The notes beneath the pieces were generated by a model that saw nothing but the letters and a program-made list of their open reading frames with translations, searched no databases and was not told where the DNA came from. Shown here piece by piece: positions 1 to 6,963 of a DNA stretch of 12,526 bases (its first letter is position 1; each line of letters begins with the position of its first letter). The stretch spans positions 10,151-22,676 of the forward strand of contig DJGG01000197.1 in NCBI GenBank assembly GCA_002432195.1, in the 5' to 3' direction. The stretch comes from Desulfobacteraceae bacterium UBA5852 (GTDB lineage: Bacteria; Desulfobacterota; Desulfobacteria; Desulfobacterales; UBA5852). Made by a program: the position numbers and the translations under genes.

Positions 1-275
1 ACAGTTGCCCGTTCCCTGGGAGGGACAACCCCCTACCCCCTCTCCCACCCAGGGAATAAGACCATTCGGAGTTTTCATGTTACTTCCGGGGCACTGCATG
101 GGAACTCATTTCAAAAAGCGGATCATGGTTCCCGCCCGGTGTTGCCGCCGGACGTCAAACCGCAGCCCTGCGGCGGTAGGTTGACAACTTGACCGGAGGG
201 TGCAACGCCGGGCCGTAACCAAAAAACTTGTTCGCGACATGTTCTATCCTGTGGACCGCCACGGAAGGGAGCCCC
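1..275. other. Non-coding leader region upstream of the racemase gene
   Basis: No convincing gene lies here; the open frames that cross it lack Shine-Dalgarno sequences and family features. It contains a long imperfect hairpin with a G-quadruplex motif (12-56), a short perfect palindrome CCGCAG-CC-CTGCGG (160-173) and a TTGACA hexamer at 181-186 that has no good -10 partner 16-18 bases later. A racemase promoter must lie in or before this region, but I cannot place it with confidence. A purine-rich ribosome site, GGAAGGGA (263-270), precedes the racemase ATG. Confidence 0.5.
12..56. repeat. Long imperfect hairpin overlapping a minus-strand G-quadruplex motif
   Basis: TTCCCTGGG (12-20) is perfectly complementary to CCCAGGGAA (48-56). 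The stem continues past one A/A mismatch with GGG (22-24) against CCC (44-46), leaving a 19-base loop. The plus strand from 29 to 50 has C-tracts of 5, 5, 3 and 3 bases separated by 2, 3 and 1 bases, so the minus strand meets the G3+N1-7 quadruplex rule. No T-run follows on the plus strand (TAAGACC), so it is not a classical intrinsic terminator. It may be the end of an upstream gene's transcript or a regulatory structure. Confidence 0.55.
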
Positions 276-1004
276 ATGAAAACCATCGGATTGCTGGGAG
301 GAATGAGCTGGGAGTCGACGGTGAGCTACTACCGCATCATCAACGAGGCCGTGAAACACCGCCTAGGGGGCCTGCATTCCGCCAGGATCTGCCTCTACAG
401 CGTGGAATTCGGCGAAATCGAGGCCCTGATGCGCGCGGACCGCTGGGGGGAAACCGCCGCCGTCGTCGCGGACGCGGCCCGGCGGGTGGAGGCCGGCGGG
501 GCGGATTTCCTCCTGATCGCCACCAACACCATCCACAAGGTCTTTCCCCAGGTGGCCGGCGCCGTGGGAATCCCCGTCCTGCACATCGCGGATGCCCTGG
601 GGGCGCGGCTGGTCGCCGGAGGCATCCGGCGGGCGGGACTCCTGGGCACCCGGCCCACCATGCAGGAGGATTTCATCAAGGGGCGCCTGGCCGGCAGCCA
701 CGGGATCGAGGTGCTGGTACCGCCCCTCGATCACCAGGAAGGCGTGCACCGGGTGATCTTCGACGAACTTTGCCGCGGGACCATCCGGGAGGCCTCCCGC
801 CGGCAATACTTGGAGGTCATCGAGGACCTGGCCCGCCGCGGGGCCGAGGCGGTCGTCCTGGGGTGCACGGAGATCGCCCTGCTGGTGGGGCAGGCCGACA
901 CCCCCGTGCCCCTCTTCGACACCACCGCGATCCACGCGGAAAAAGCCGTGGACATCGCCCTGGCGGACGACCCGGCCGGGGTCCTGGTGGCGTCCGTGGC
1001 GTGA
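276..1004 (+). CDS. Aspartate/glutamate racemase family protein (YgeA-like)
   Basis: This 242-residue protein belongs to the cofactor-independent Asp/Glu racemase family, which interconverts L- and D-amino acids with two active-site residues in the cytoplasm. The N-terminus GLLGGMSWEST (5-15) is the family signature. The second catalytic site is the usual Cys in VLGCTE (C197). The first, normally Cys, is Thr in IATNT (T83). The same T83/C197 pair and numbering are reported for E. coli YgeA, an atypical L-Asp/L-Glu-specific racemase. I chose the ATG at 276 because GGAAGGGA lies just upstream and the product then begins directly at the first beta strand; an earlier ATG at 228 adds 16 residues without support. 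The gene is alone on its strand and converges on the large operon. The family is near certain; the substrate is uncertain. Confidence 0.93.
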   Translation: MKTIGLLGGMSWESTVSYYRIINEAVKHRLGGLHSARICLYSVEFGEIEALMRADRWGETAAVVADAARRVEAGGADFLLIATNTIHKVFPQVAGAVGIPVLHIADALGARLVAGGIRRAGLLGTRPTMQEDFIKGRLAGSHGIEVLVPPLDHQEGVHRVIFDELCRGTIREASRRQYLEVIEDLARRGAEAVVLGCTEIALLVGQADTPVPLFDTTAIHAEKAVDIALADDPAGVLVASVA

Positions 1005-1025
1005 GGGGAGGCCCGTCGGTCCATG

Positions 1026-1042
1026 GGCGGCCGGCGGCCGCC
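1026..1042. repeat. GC hairpin in the gap between convergent genes
   Basis: GGCGGCC (1026-1032), three loop bases, then GGCCGCC (1036-1042) form a perfect 7-bp stem in the 107-bp gap between the racemase and the GTPase stop codons. No T-run follows on either strand, so a terminator role for the two converging transcripts is possible but unproven. Confidence 0.3.
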
Positions 1043-1111
1043 AGACCGCGCCCGGGTCGATATTCCCCGCCGCGGTCGGGATCGGGGCCTTCGGCCAGGT
1101 CGCCGCGATGT

Positions 1112-3010
1112 TCAGCGCTGGGGAGATTCCTGGGTGGAGCGGGGGGCCTCTGCGGCAAGCACGGAGGCGAATAGGGCGTTCAAGGCCGGCGGATCGAGGT
1201 GGCGGCCGATCACGATGAGGAAATTGGATTCCCCCTCGGAGGGGCTGGCGTCCGAGAGTTCGTAGCGTCCCCCAACATACTGGAACACCTCGGGGCGCTG
1301 CCGGTCGGCAAACTCCACCAGGCCTTTGATGCGGAAAACGCCGGCCGGCATGCGCTGTTCGACGGCTTCAAGGAAGCGGGCCCGGTCCACCGGTGACGGC
1401 AGGCTGATTTTCAGGTTCTCGATGTGATCCTGAAGGTGGGTCGTGCGGGAGGCGCCCGAGGCGGGCTTGGGCCCGGCGTGGGGGACGGGGTCTCCTCCGG
1501 TCAGGGTGTCCACGCCGAAGAGCATGCCCGGGTTGATGTCGCCGTGGCGGCAGAAGATCATGGCGGCACGGGGGTTCAGGCATCGCAGGGACCGTTCCAG
1601 CTCGGGGAGCCGGTCGGCAGCGACGAGGTCCGCCTTGTTGACCAGCAGGATGTCCGCCGTGCGGACCTGATCGGCCGCCACGTGGGTGCTTGCCAGGCAG
1701 TCCGCAAAATTGGCGGCATCCACGACAGTGGCCACCGAGTCGAAGCGCACCAGTTCCTCCAGGGCCACCAGTTCGTCCAGGAGGTTGGCGGGGTTGGCGA
1801 GTCCCGTGGTCTCCACGACGATGGTGTCGGGCTGGAAGCGGGAGAGGATCTGGGCGATGGCGCTCTTCAGGTTGCCGGCCAGGGTGCAGCAGACGCACCC
1901 CTCGTCCATCTCCACCACCGTGAAATTGTCCTCCACCAGCCGGCCGTCCAGGCCGGTGGCGCCGATCTCGTTCTGGATCACGGCCACGAAACGGTGGCGT
2001 TGGGTCTGGTACTCAATGAAATGCTGGAGGAAACTGGTTTTGCCGGCCCCCAGAAAGCCCGTCAGAACCATCAGGGCCGGCCTCTCATCCACCCCGAGGA
2101 ACTTCCGGTCGACACCTTTGAGGCGCTCCAGGTCGTGCGCCGTCCACCACGCCCGATGGGCCCAGGGGGAGCTTCCGTCACCGGCCCGCCATCGGTCGCG
2201 GCTCAAGACGGCAGAGCCGCCGTCACCGTCGCTCGACGCTTCCAGAACGGCGGCCGCGTCGACCCCATAGGCCAAGTCCAAACGCCGGACCCAGATGTCG
2301 GGGTCGGGAATGCGGCGGGCCGCTCCCCCGGAGTCGTAGGCGCCGATCGATCCGGCGAAGCGCCGGTCTTGCAGCAGGGCCGGCGCTTCACCGAGATTGA
2401 AGGTCGCCGAGGCGGCCAGAACTTCGAAGAACGCCAGGGCCACCTCCCAGGCCGGAAAATCCTGATCCCGGCCGCCCGGGGGAATGATCTCGACCTCCCG
2501 ATCGCCCCGAGGGAGGCGGACGCCGTCCCGGGCCACGGACCGCAGCCGGTTGGCGCTCTCCAGACTCAACACGAGCGTGGAGGGGGGAAGGTTCACGCTG
2601 AGCGCCAGGCCGCCCACACGGAAGAGCTGGCTGAATCCGGGATGCGACGGGAATTCGCGGACCCACTGGAGGTAATCCGCCTGCTGCACTGCCGCCGCGG
2701 CCGCCAGCGAGCAGGCCTCCACCAGCTCCTCTTCGGGGGCGGGGAAATAGTGGAGGGCCAACTCCCCCTGGACGCCATGCGCCATCGGGCCGAGGCCGGT
2801 GAACTGGATGCCGAAAACGCCCGCCTGCCCTTTGATGCGGGCCGTCCAGGCATCCGCGTGGGTGCGGCTGAAGCGGACCCCCCGCCAGCCCAGGACATGG
2901 CGGACGGCCGGGACGAAGTTGGCCCGCATGAGAATGGCCCGCAGGAGCTCTTGGATGCCGGTGTCGGGCCGGGCCTGGATATCGCCCATGAAGAATGGAC
3001 TTAGTCGCAT
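1112..3010 (-). CDS. CobW/G3E-family GTPase with an unidentified N-terminal domain
   Basis: The product has 632 residues, about twice the usual CobW length. Residues ~313-618 are a full G3E metallochaperone GTPase: Walker A GFLGAGKT (318-325), the metal-binding CxCC motif GCVCC (C372, C374, C375), ETTG (400-403), NKAD (458-461) and a CobW C-terminal domain (~530-618). This family uses GTP to deliver or insert metals such as Zn or Co. Residues 1-~310 match nothing I recognise; they include hydrophobic alternating strands and no cysteine cluster or signal peptide, so the protein is probably cytoplasmic. I chose the ATG at 3010, 17 bp after the upstream stop; a start at 3094 would overlap that gene by 22 codons, and the Shine-Dalgarno at 3010 is weak. 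As last gene of the operon, it probably supplies metal to the exported hydrolase or the membrane protein (inference). Confidence 0.9.
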   Translation of the reverse strand: MRLSPFFMGDIQARPDTGIQELLRAILMRANFVPAVRHVLGWRGVRFSRTHADAWTARIKGQAGVFGIQFTGLGPMAHGVQGELALHYFPAPEEELVEACSLAAAAAVQQADYLQWVREFPSHPGFSQLFRVGGLALSVNLPPSTLVLSLESANRLRSVARDGVRLPRGDREVEIIPPGGRDQDFPAWEVALAFFEVLAASATFNLGEAPALLQDRRFAGSIGAYDSGGAARRIPDPDIWVRRLDLAYGVDAAAVLEASSDGDGGSAVLSRDRWRAGDGSSPWAHRAWWTAHDLERLKGVDRKFLGVDERPALMVLTGFLGAGKTSFLQHFIEYQTQRHRFVAVIQNEIGATGLDGRLVEDNFTVVEMDEGCVCCTLAGNLKSAIAQILSRFQPDTIVVETTGLANPANLLDELVALEELVRFDSVATVVDAANFADCLASTHVAADQVRTADILLVNKADLVAADRLPELERSLRCLNPRAAMIFCRHGDINPGMLFGVDTLTGGDPVPHAGPKPASGASRTTHLQDHIENLKISLPSPVDRARFLEAVEQRMPAGVFRIKGLVEFADRQRPEVFQYVGGRYELSDASPSEGESNFLIVIGRHLDPPALNALFASVLAAEAPRSTQESPQR

Positions 3011-3027
3011 ACTTGCGGCACCACGGC

Positions 3028-3714
3028 CTACTGCACCTGGGTGCCACCAACGGCGCCCAAAAATTCCAGCGTTACGATACGTCCCCCCTTCCAACCCACC
3101 CGATAGGACTGGAGGGTATCTGCCGGGATTTCACTGGACGTCTCGACGGTGCGGCCTTGCACCGTATAGAAGGTCGAAGCGCCATCCTGCTCCACCATGG
3201 TGACGTAGGGTTCCTTGATGACCAGCAGCGCCATGGCCTGGCGCATGATGCCCGGGTCGCAGTATTTCTGGAGAGCCTTGGCGTAGGCCTCTTTGGAGCT
3301 GTGGGCAGCCATGCACTCCTGCATTTCCGGGATGACGACATGCCGGGGCGAAGGCTTGGCTCCGAAAAACTCTAGGGAAAAGATACGGTCGTTCAGCCAG
3401 CAGACCTTGTAAATCTGGGTAATATCTGCCGGCATTTCGCTTGAAGTGCCGACGGTGGTTCCTTCCACCGTATAGCAGGTCAACGGCCCATCCATTTCAG
3501 TCTGAACCACATAGGGATTCTTGATCACCAGCAGTCCCATCGCCTGGCGGATAATGCCGGGCTCGCAGTATTTCTCCAGAACGCGGCGATATTCCTCAGG
3601 TGAGCCGTGGGCGGACATGCACGCTTTCATGGGAGGGATGATTTCGCCTGAAGCATTCAGGGCGGTGAGCATCAGCCATAGGCCGATAAAGGCCGACATG
3701 GGCGCCTTTTTCAT
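3028..3714 (-). CDS. Secreted protein with two tandem copies of a novel ~95-residue domain
   Basis: This 228-residue product starts with a clear Sec signal peptide: a Lys-Lys N-terminus, a hydrophobic core at ~7-20 and ASG-E near residue 23. The mature part is an internal duplication. Residues 25-119 and 127-221 align without gaps and share about 57 of 95 residues by my count. Both copies keep IxxxMxxCM near the start, KYC-x-PGI, LLVIK-x-PYV, YTV-x-G, TSSE-x-PAD, and a closing W....RI..LEF.GA. Two cysteines are conserved per copy (C32/C50 and C134/C152), possibly a disulfide; C80 and C105 occur only in copy 1. A strong ribosome site (AGGAGG) precedes the ATG. The next gene upstream encodes a single, more divergent copy of the same domain. 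I do not recognise the domain; a periplasmic binding or scaffold role is a guess. Confidence 0.85.
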   Translation of the reverse strand: MKKAPMSAFIGLWLMLTALNASGEIIPPMKACMSAHGSPEEYRRVLEKYCEPGIIRQAMGLLVIKNPYVVQTEMDGPLTCYTVEGTTVGTSSEMPADITQIYKVCWLNDRIFSLEFFGAKPSPRHVVIPEMQECMAAHSSKEAYAKALQKYCDPGIMRQAMALLVIKEPYVTMVEQDGASTFYTVQGRTVETSSEIPADTLQSYRVGWKGGRIVTLEFLGAVGGTQVQ

Positions 3715-3741
3715 GGTTGCCTCCTGGATTTATGCCTGCCT

Positions 3742-4137
3742 TCAGTACTCCACCTTGCCGCTCTTGGGGCCTTTCCAGGCAAAGCGCACGATTTTGCCGT
3801 CCTGCCAGCCCATGTCGAACACCCGCACGGTGCCCGCGGCGGCCTCGGAGTGCTCGCATTTCTCCACCCGCGACTCCAAGGTGTAGACGACGATACCTTC
3901 GGTTTCCTCCACCTTGACCACCACCGGCTTGCTCATCTCGCAAAGGGTCAGCTCCACCGGTACCACCCCCGGGGCGCCGTATTGGGCGAGCGCTTCGGCG
4001 CGCCGGGTGCGATTGTCGAAGGCGTCGATGACGGCCTTCATTTCGGGGCTGACCTTGGGACCGAAGAAGCCGCACACCATCAGCCACAGGACCGACGCCA
4101 GGACGCCGGCCCACAGGGTCGTCTTTTTCCGCAGCAT
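3742..4137 (-). CDS. Membrane-anchored or exported single-domain paralogue of the repeat protein
   Basis: The product has 131 residues: a positively charged start (LRKK), a hydrophobic segment at ~8-25 and one ~95-residue domain. C22 lies at the end of the hydrophobic segment, but the preceding Val does not fit a lipobox well, so this is either an uncleaved anchor or an ordinary signal peptide. The domain lines up with both copies in the downstream protein: PEM near 31-33, AL-x-x-Y-x-x-PG (49-57), P-x-V-x-x-VE (71-78), YTLE-x-R (85-90), and GW-x-x-G-x-IV-x-x-x-x-x-GP near the end, with one gap needed. The conserved cysteines of the duplicated copies are not kept: the KYC position reads QYG. 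A GAGGT ribosome site precedes the ATG. A 69-bp gap to the hydrolase stop and 27 bp to the next gene fit the same operon. The function is unknown. Confidence 0.8.
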   Translation of the reverse strand: MLRKKTTLWAGVLASVLWLMVCGFFGPKVSPEMKAVIDAFDNRTRRAEALAQYGAPGVVPVELTLCEMSKPVVVKVEETEGIVVYTLESRVEKCEHSEAAAGTVRVFDMGWQDGKIVRFAWKGPKSGKVEY

Positions 4138-4206
4138 GCTGACCTCGCTTTCGGGTAAACGCGGCAGGCCGTTCGCTGCGGCCTGCCGCCTCGTCCAGGT
4201 ACCGCT

Positions 4207-5382
4207 TCAGACTTCGATGCCGAAGCCGATTTGGTCGCCGTTGCCCAGGTAGGCGGAATCCTTCGACCGGTGCCGGGCGGTCCCGCGGACCACGGGGTAG
4301 CCCATTTCAATGAACTTCTTGGCGCAAAGAATTCCGGTGCAGTGGTTGCAGCCGATCTTCTGGAACCCGTATTTGCCCAGCGAGATGACGAGGTCGTCGT
4401 ACTTGGGGTCCCAGTCCTCGAAGGGGGAGATGTGCAGGCCCCCGTAGATCCCGTAGAGCTGGTCGTTTTCGTACTTGATCTCCTGGTAGGCGGTCTCGGC
4501 GAACTGGATGATGCTCTGATGGCAGCAGCCGGTTACACTCACCAGCCCCTTGTCCTTGACGTTGAAATAGAGGGACTGCTCGCCATAAACCCGGCAGATG
4601 ATGGGGATGGCGAAAACAAAGGAGGCAAAGCCCGGAACCACCGGATTGAGGCCGGGCTTGACCGTGACCACCTTGCCCTTGTGGCCGACATCCTTGAGGT
4701 ATTGCAGACCCTCGGGATAGAAGCCCTCCGGGATGTAGATGGTAATGGTGGGATCGTACTTCAGGGTGACCGGCAGGCCCCAGAAGTGATCGAAATGCTC
4801 GTGGGAGATGAACAGAGCTTCGATCTCGCGGTTTACGAGCATCTGATCGATGCCTTCACGCCGGAAGCACTCGTCGGTCCACTTGTAGGACCAGCCGCTG
4901 TCCAGAAGATATTTGTGCGGCTTGCCGTTGGTCTCCTCCAGTTCGATCAAGCAGGCGAAGCCGCCGGCGTTTTCCGGGTGCACGGCCAGCTTCTCGGCGA
5001 TGGCCCAGGCCTCGTCGAGATCCTGGGGCAGGAGGTGCTTGATCTTGGCGATCCCCTTTTCGTAGGAGCCCTTGCCCAGGCCGGTGCCGTCGCCGAAGGG
5101 GGGCCAATTGTAGCTGTACTGGTTGACCAGCAGGCCCCCGGCGCCCTTGATGTCGCCCATGAGGTCGGCGTTGCTGAACCAGCTGGTTTCGGAAATATTC
5201 GTGACCTTGATGCTTTTGCAGGCACCGATATCGGCCATCTTGCGGGATTTTTCCGGAAAATGGGACGTGCGCCAGGGGGAGTAGGAATAGAGCCCCATGG
5301 TGAGGAGCCCCCCGCCCATGACACCCATGGCCGCGCCCTTGAAAAAGTCGCGGCGGCTGATTTGTTCTTTGGATTCAGACAT
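4207..5382 (-). CDS. Tat-exported metallo-beta-lactamase-fold hydrolase, COG1237-like
   Basis: The product has 391 residues. It opens with a twin-arginine signal, SRRDFFKG (9-16), followed by a hydrophobic stretch to ~34, so it should be exported folded with its metals. The metallo-beta-lactamase core includes DSG (161-163), the metal motif SHEHFDH (H194, H196, D198, H199), GCCH (285-288), GGLH (314-317) and NHCTG (346-350). The combination of a Cys-His site, GGLH and HCTG is typical of COG1237, whose best-known member makes a ribofuranosyl-aminobenzene phosphate intermediate of methanopterin synthesis. Export makes that role unlikely here, and residues 35-150 are an unusual long N-terminal part. 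GAGGAGG lies five bases before the ATG, and the gene follows the membrane-protein stop by 17 bp. The fold is certain; the substrate is unknown. Confidence 0.92.
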   Translation of the reverse strand: MSESKEQISRRDFFKGAAMGVMGGGLLTMGLYSYSPWRTSHFPEKSRKMADIGACKSIKVTNISETSWFSNADLMGDIKGAGGLLVNQYSYNWPPFGDGTGLGKGSYEKGIAKIKHLLPQDLDEAWAIAEKLAVHPENAGGFACLIELEETNGKPHKYLLDSGWSYKWTDECFRREGIDQMLVNREIEALFISHEHFDHFWGLPVTLKYDPTITIYIPEGFYPEGLQYLKDVGHKGKVVTVKPGLNPVVPGFASFVFAIPIICRVYGEQSLYFNVKDKGLVSVTGCCHQSIIQFAETAYQEIKYENDQLYGIYGGLHISPFEDWDPKYDDLVISLGKYGFQKIGCNHCTGILCAKKFIEMGYPVVRGTARHRSKDSAYLGNGDQIGFGIEV

Positions 5383-5399
5383 GGCGCCTCCTCATATGC

Positions 5400-6812
5400 C
5401 TATTTGATCACGGTGATGGACCGGTAGAACCAGGGCAGCAGGTTCAGGGAGATGAAGTAGAAGGCCAGTCCGCAGAGGGCGCCGGCCCCCAGACCCAAAC
5501 CCAGGGCGGGATTCCAGCGGACCTGCCGGACTTGCTCGACGGCCGCCGTGTGATCGGCGGCGATCTCCTCGGCCGTCTTGGGGACCATCTTCCACGCCGG
5601 CCAGTTGTCCATGAACCAGTGGTGCACCAGCCAGATGTTGATCAGCCAGATCGTGGGGATCATGGGGAATTGCTGGGGGTGCGAAAAGCCCTTCTGCGTG
5701 CCGAGAAACGTGTGGGACGTGGCATAGTAGAAGAGGTACAGCAGGACGGCGGCGACCAGGGTCACGAGGGTCCGGACCAGGACATTCACCGGCAGGCTGT
5801 ACTTCTTGGGCCAGTTGCCGCAGTAGAAGGTGATGAAAAGGGCCGGGACCAGGAAGAAGACCGCCATTTCACCGACGTGCAGCCAGCGCCAATCCGGCGC
5901 CGCATCTCGCCGGGTGCCCCGGATGGCTTCGCCCCAGGTGAGCTCCTGGGCGAAATACAGGAAGAAATGCAGGGCCAGGGCGATGGCGATGATGCCGAAG
6001 AAGGCCACCAGGCGCCGCAGCCAGCTGGTCTTGATCAGGGTGAAGGGGAAACGCTCCCAGATGGTTTCCACTATCCACACGGTCACCGTGCAGCACATGA
6101 TCCAGGACACGTGGAAGTTGCCGGAAACGGTGTCGGCGAATTTCTCCCAATAGGGGGGCGCGATGGAGGTGAAGTACTGCCAGGGGTAATACAGGATGCC
6201 CATGTGGGAGTGCATGGTCATGAAGAAGATCACGGTGCTCAGGAAAAATGTCATCACCAGGATGCTGATGCCCTTGCCCGGCTGCGTCATGCCCTGCCAG
6301 GGGACCTCCTCGCAGGCGACCACCCAGGCGGGGCTCAGCCAGGAAGCGATGGCCGCGAACATCAGGCAGGCCAGGGCGGCATACTCGATGGCGAAGAATT
6401 CCGTGACCCCCGGCAGCTTGGTGAGCTGATGGGGATTGAAGTAGGCCAGGCCGAAATTGCCCAGCAGGCCCTCGAAAAAGCCCTTGATGAGCACGTAGAG
6501 GATACCCACGGAGATGGCGGACAGAATGGCGCCCTTCAGCAGGGGGTGGGCCCGCATCAGCCATGAACGCTTGAAGGGCCAGAAATCGAAGAGATAGACC
6601 ATCCAGATGAGCATGATCAGCCACCAGCGGGTGTACATGTAGCCCACGTAGGGCGTGTACATGCGCATCCAGCCGCGGGGGTCCTGGAAGATCCACCACG
6701 TGACGTAAAAGACGGCCAGGGTAAGCACCAGGCTGACCAGCGCGGGGATCGGCCCCGGCCAGCGCTTCTCCAGCCTGCGTGCTTCCAGATAGTTGACGCG
6801 GCTCACGTCCAT
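5400..6812 (-). CDS. Polytopic inner-membrane protein, His- and Trp-rich, unknown function
   Basis: The product has 470 residues and about 11 predicted membrane spans (roughly 22-42, 58-80, 92-112, 138-160, 182-200, 232-252, 267-287, 310-330, 344-362, 385-400 and 437-457), with a charged loop at ~410-432. Histidines lie in or near the membrane: HSH (201-203), H234, H282, H312, H367, H378 and the HH pair 397-398. Aromatic motifs include TWW (38-40), TRWW (61-64) and HHWFMDNWPAW (397-407). This layout could bind heme or a metal, or could be a transporter; I recognise no family. The start at 6812 is set by TAGGAGGTG just upstream; earlier in-frame codons are low-complexity sequence in another gene's frame. 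The gene is followed 17 bp later by the exported hydrolase, suggesting the two work together at the membrane. Confidence 0.88.
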   Translation of the reverse strand: MDVSRVNYLEARRLEKRWPGPIPALVSLVLTLAVFYVTWWIFQDPRGWMRMYTPYVGYMYTRWWLIMLIWMVYLFDFWPFKRSWLMRAHPLLKGAILSAISVGILYVLIKGFFEGLLGNFGLAYFNPHQLTKLPGVTEFFAIEYAALACLMFAAIASWLSPAWVVACEEVPWQGMTQPGKGISILVMTFFLSTVIFFMTMHSHMGILYYPWQYFTSIAPPYWEKFADTVSGNFHVSWIMCCTVTVWIVETIWERFPFTLIKTSWLRRLVAFFGIIAIALALHFFLYFAQELTWGEAIRGTRRDAAPDWRWLHVGEMAVFFLVPALFITFYCGNWPKKYSLPVNVLVRTLVTLVAAVLLYLFYYATSHTFLGTQKGFSHPQQFPMIPTIWLINIWLVHHWFMDNWPAWKMVPKTAEEIAADHTAAVEQVRQVRWNPALGLGLGAGALCGLAFYFISLNLLPWFYRSITVIK

Positions 6813-6822
6813 CGAACACCTC

Positions 6823-6963
6823 CTAGTTGCGGTCGTGCAGGTTGCCGCCCGCGGAGATCCGCTCGGCGTTCTGGGCCGGGTCGGTGATAGGGGCGAGACC
6901 TGCATCCGGTTGGTTACACGCCAGATTGTGGAGATGAGAAGCCGTCGGCTCCGGGTTGGGCAT
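6823..6963 (-). CDS. Possible 46-residue ORF with a perfect anti-SD match
   Basis: This is a short frame starting MPNPEPTASH and ending NLHDRN, with its TAG inside the ribosome site of the membrane-protein gene. Just before its ATG (6963) the minus strand reads AAAGGAGGTGAT, a 12-base match to the complement of the usual 16S rRNA 3' tail. The spacing from GGAGG to ATG is only 2 bases, shorter than usual, and no other start lies within 12 bases. It overlaps the last 50 bp of the 102-residue gene in another frame. No hydrophobic segment or known motif is visible. It may be a leader peptide coupling translation into the membrane-protein gene, or not coding at all. Confidence 0.3.
   Translation of the reverse strand: MPNPEPTASHLHNLACNQPDAGLAPITDPAQNAERISAGGNLHDRN

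Noticed and set aside
181..209. Sigma-70 promoter with TTGACA at 181 for the racemase
   Set aside because: The -10 position at 17 bp reads AACGCC and no alternative spacing gives a usable hexamer.
1005..1111. Intrinsic terminator between the convergent genes
   Set aside because: A GC stem is present, but there is no T-run on either strand; it is listed only as a hairpin.
1424..3004. Long plus-strand open frame opposite the GTPase gene
   Set aside because: It mirrors the minus-strand gene, has shadow composition (Gly/Arg/His/Gln) and no recognisable domain. The same applies to plus-strand frames at 4231-5427, 5532-6566, 8201-9958 and 9738-11324.
3011..3094. Earlier start for the GTPase at 3094
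   Set aside because: It would overlap the end of the repeat-protein gene by 22 codons and adds no conserved sequence.
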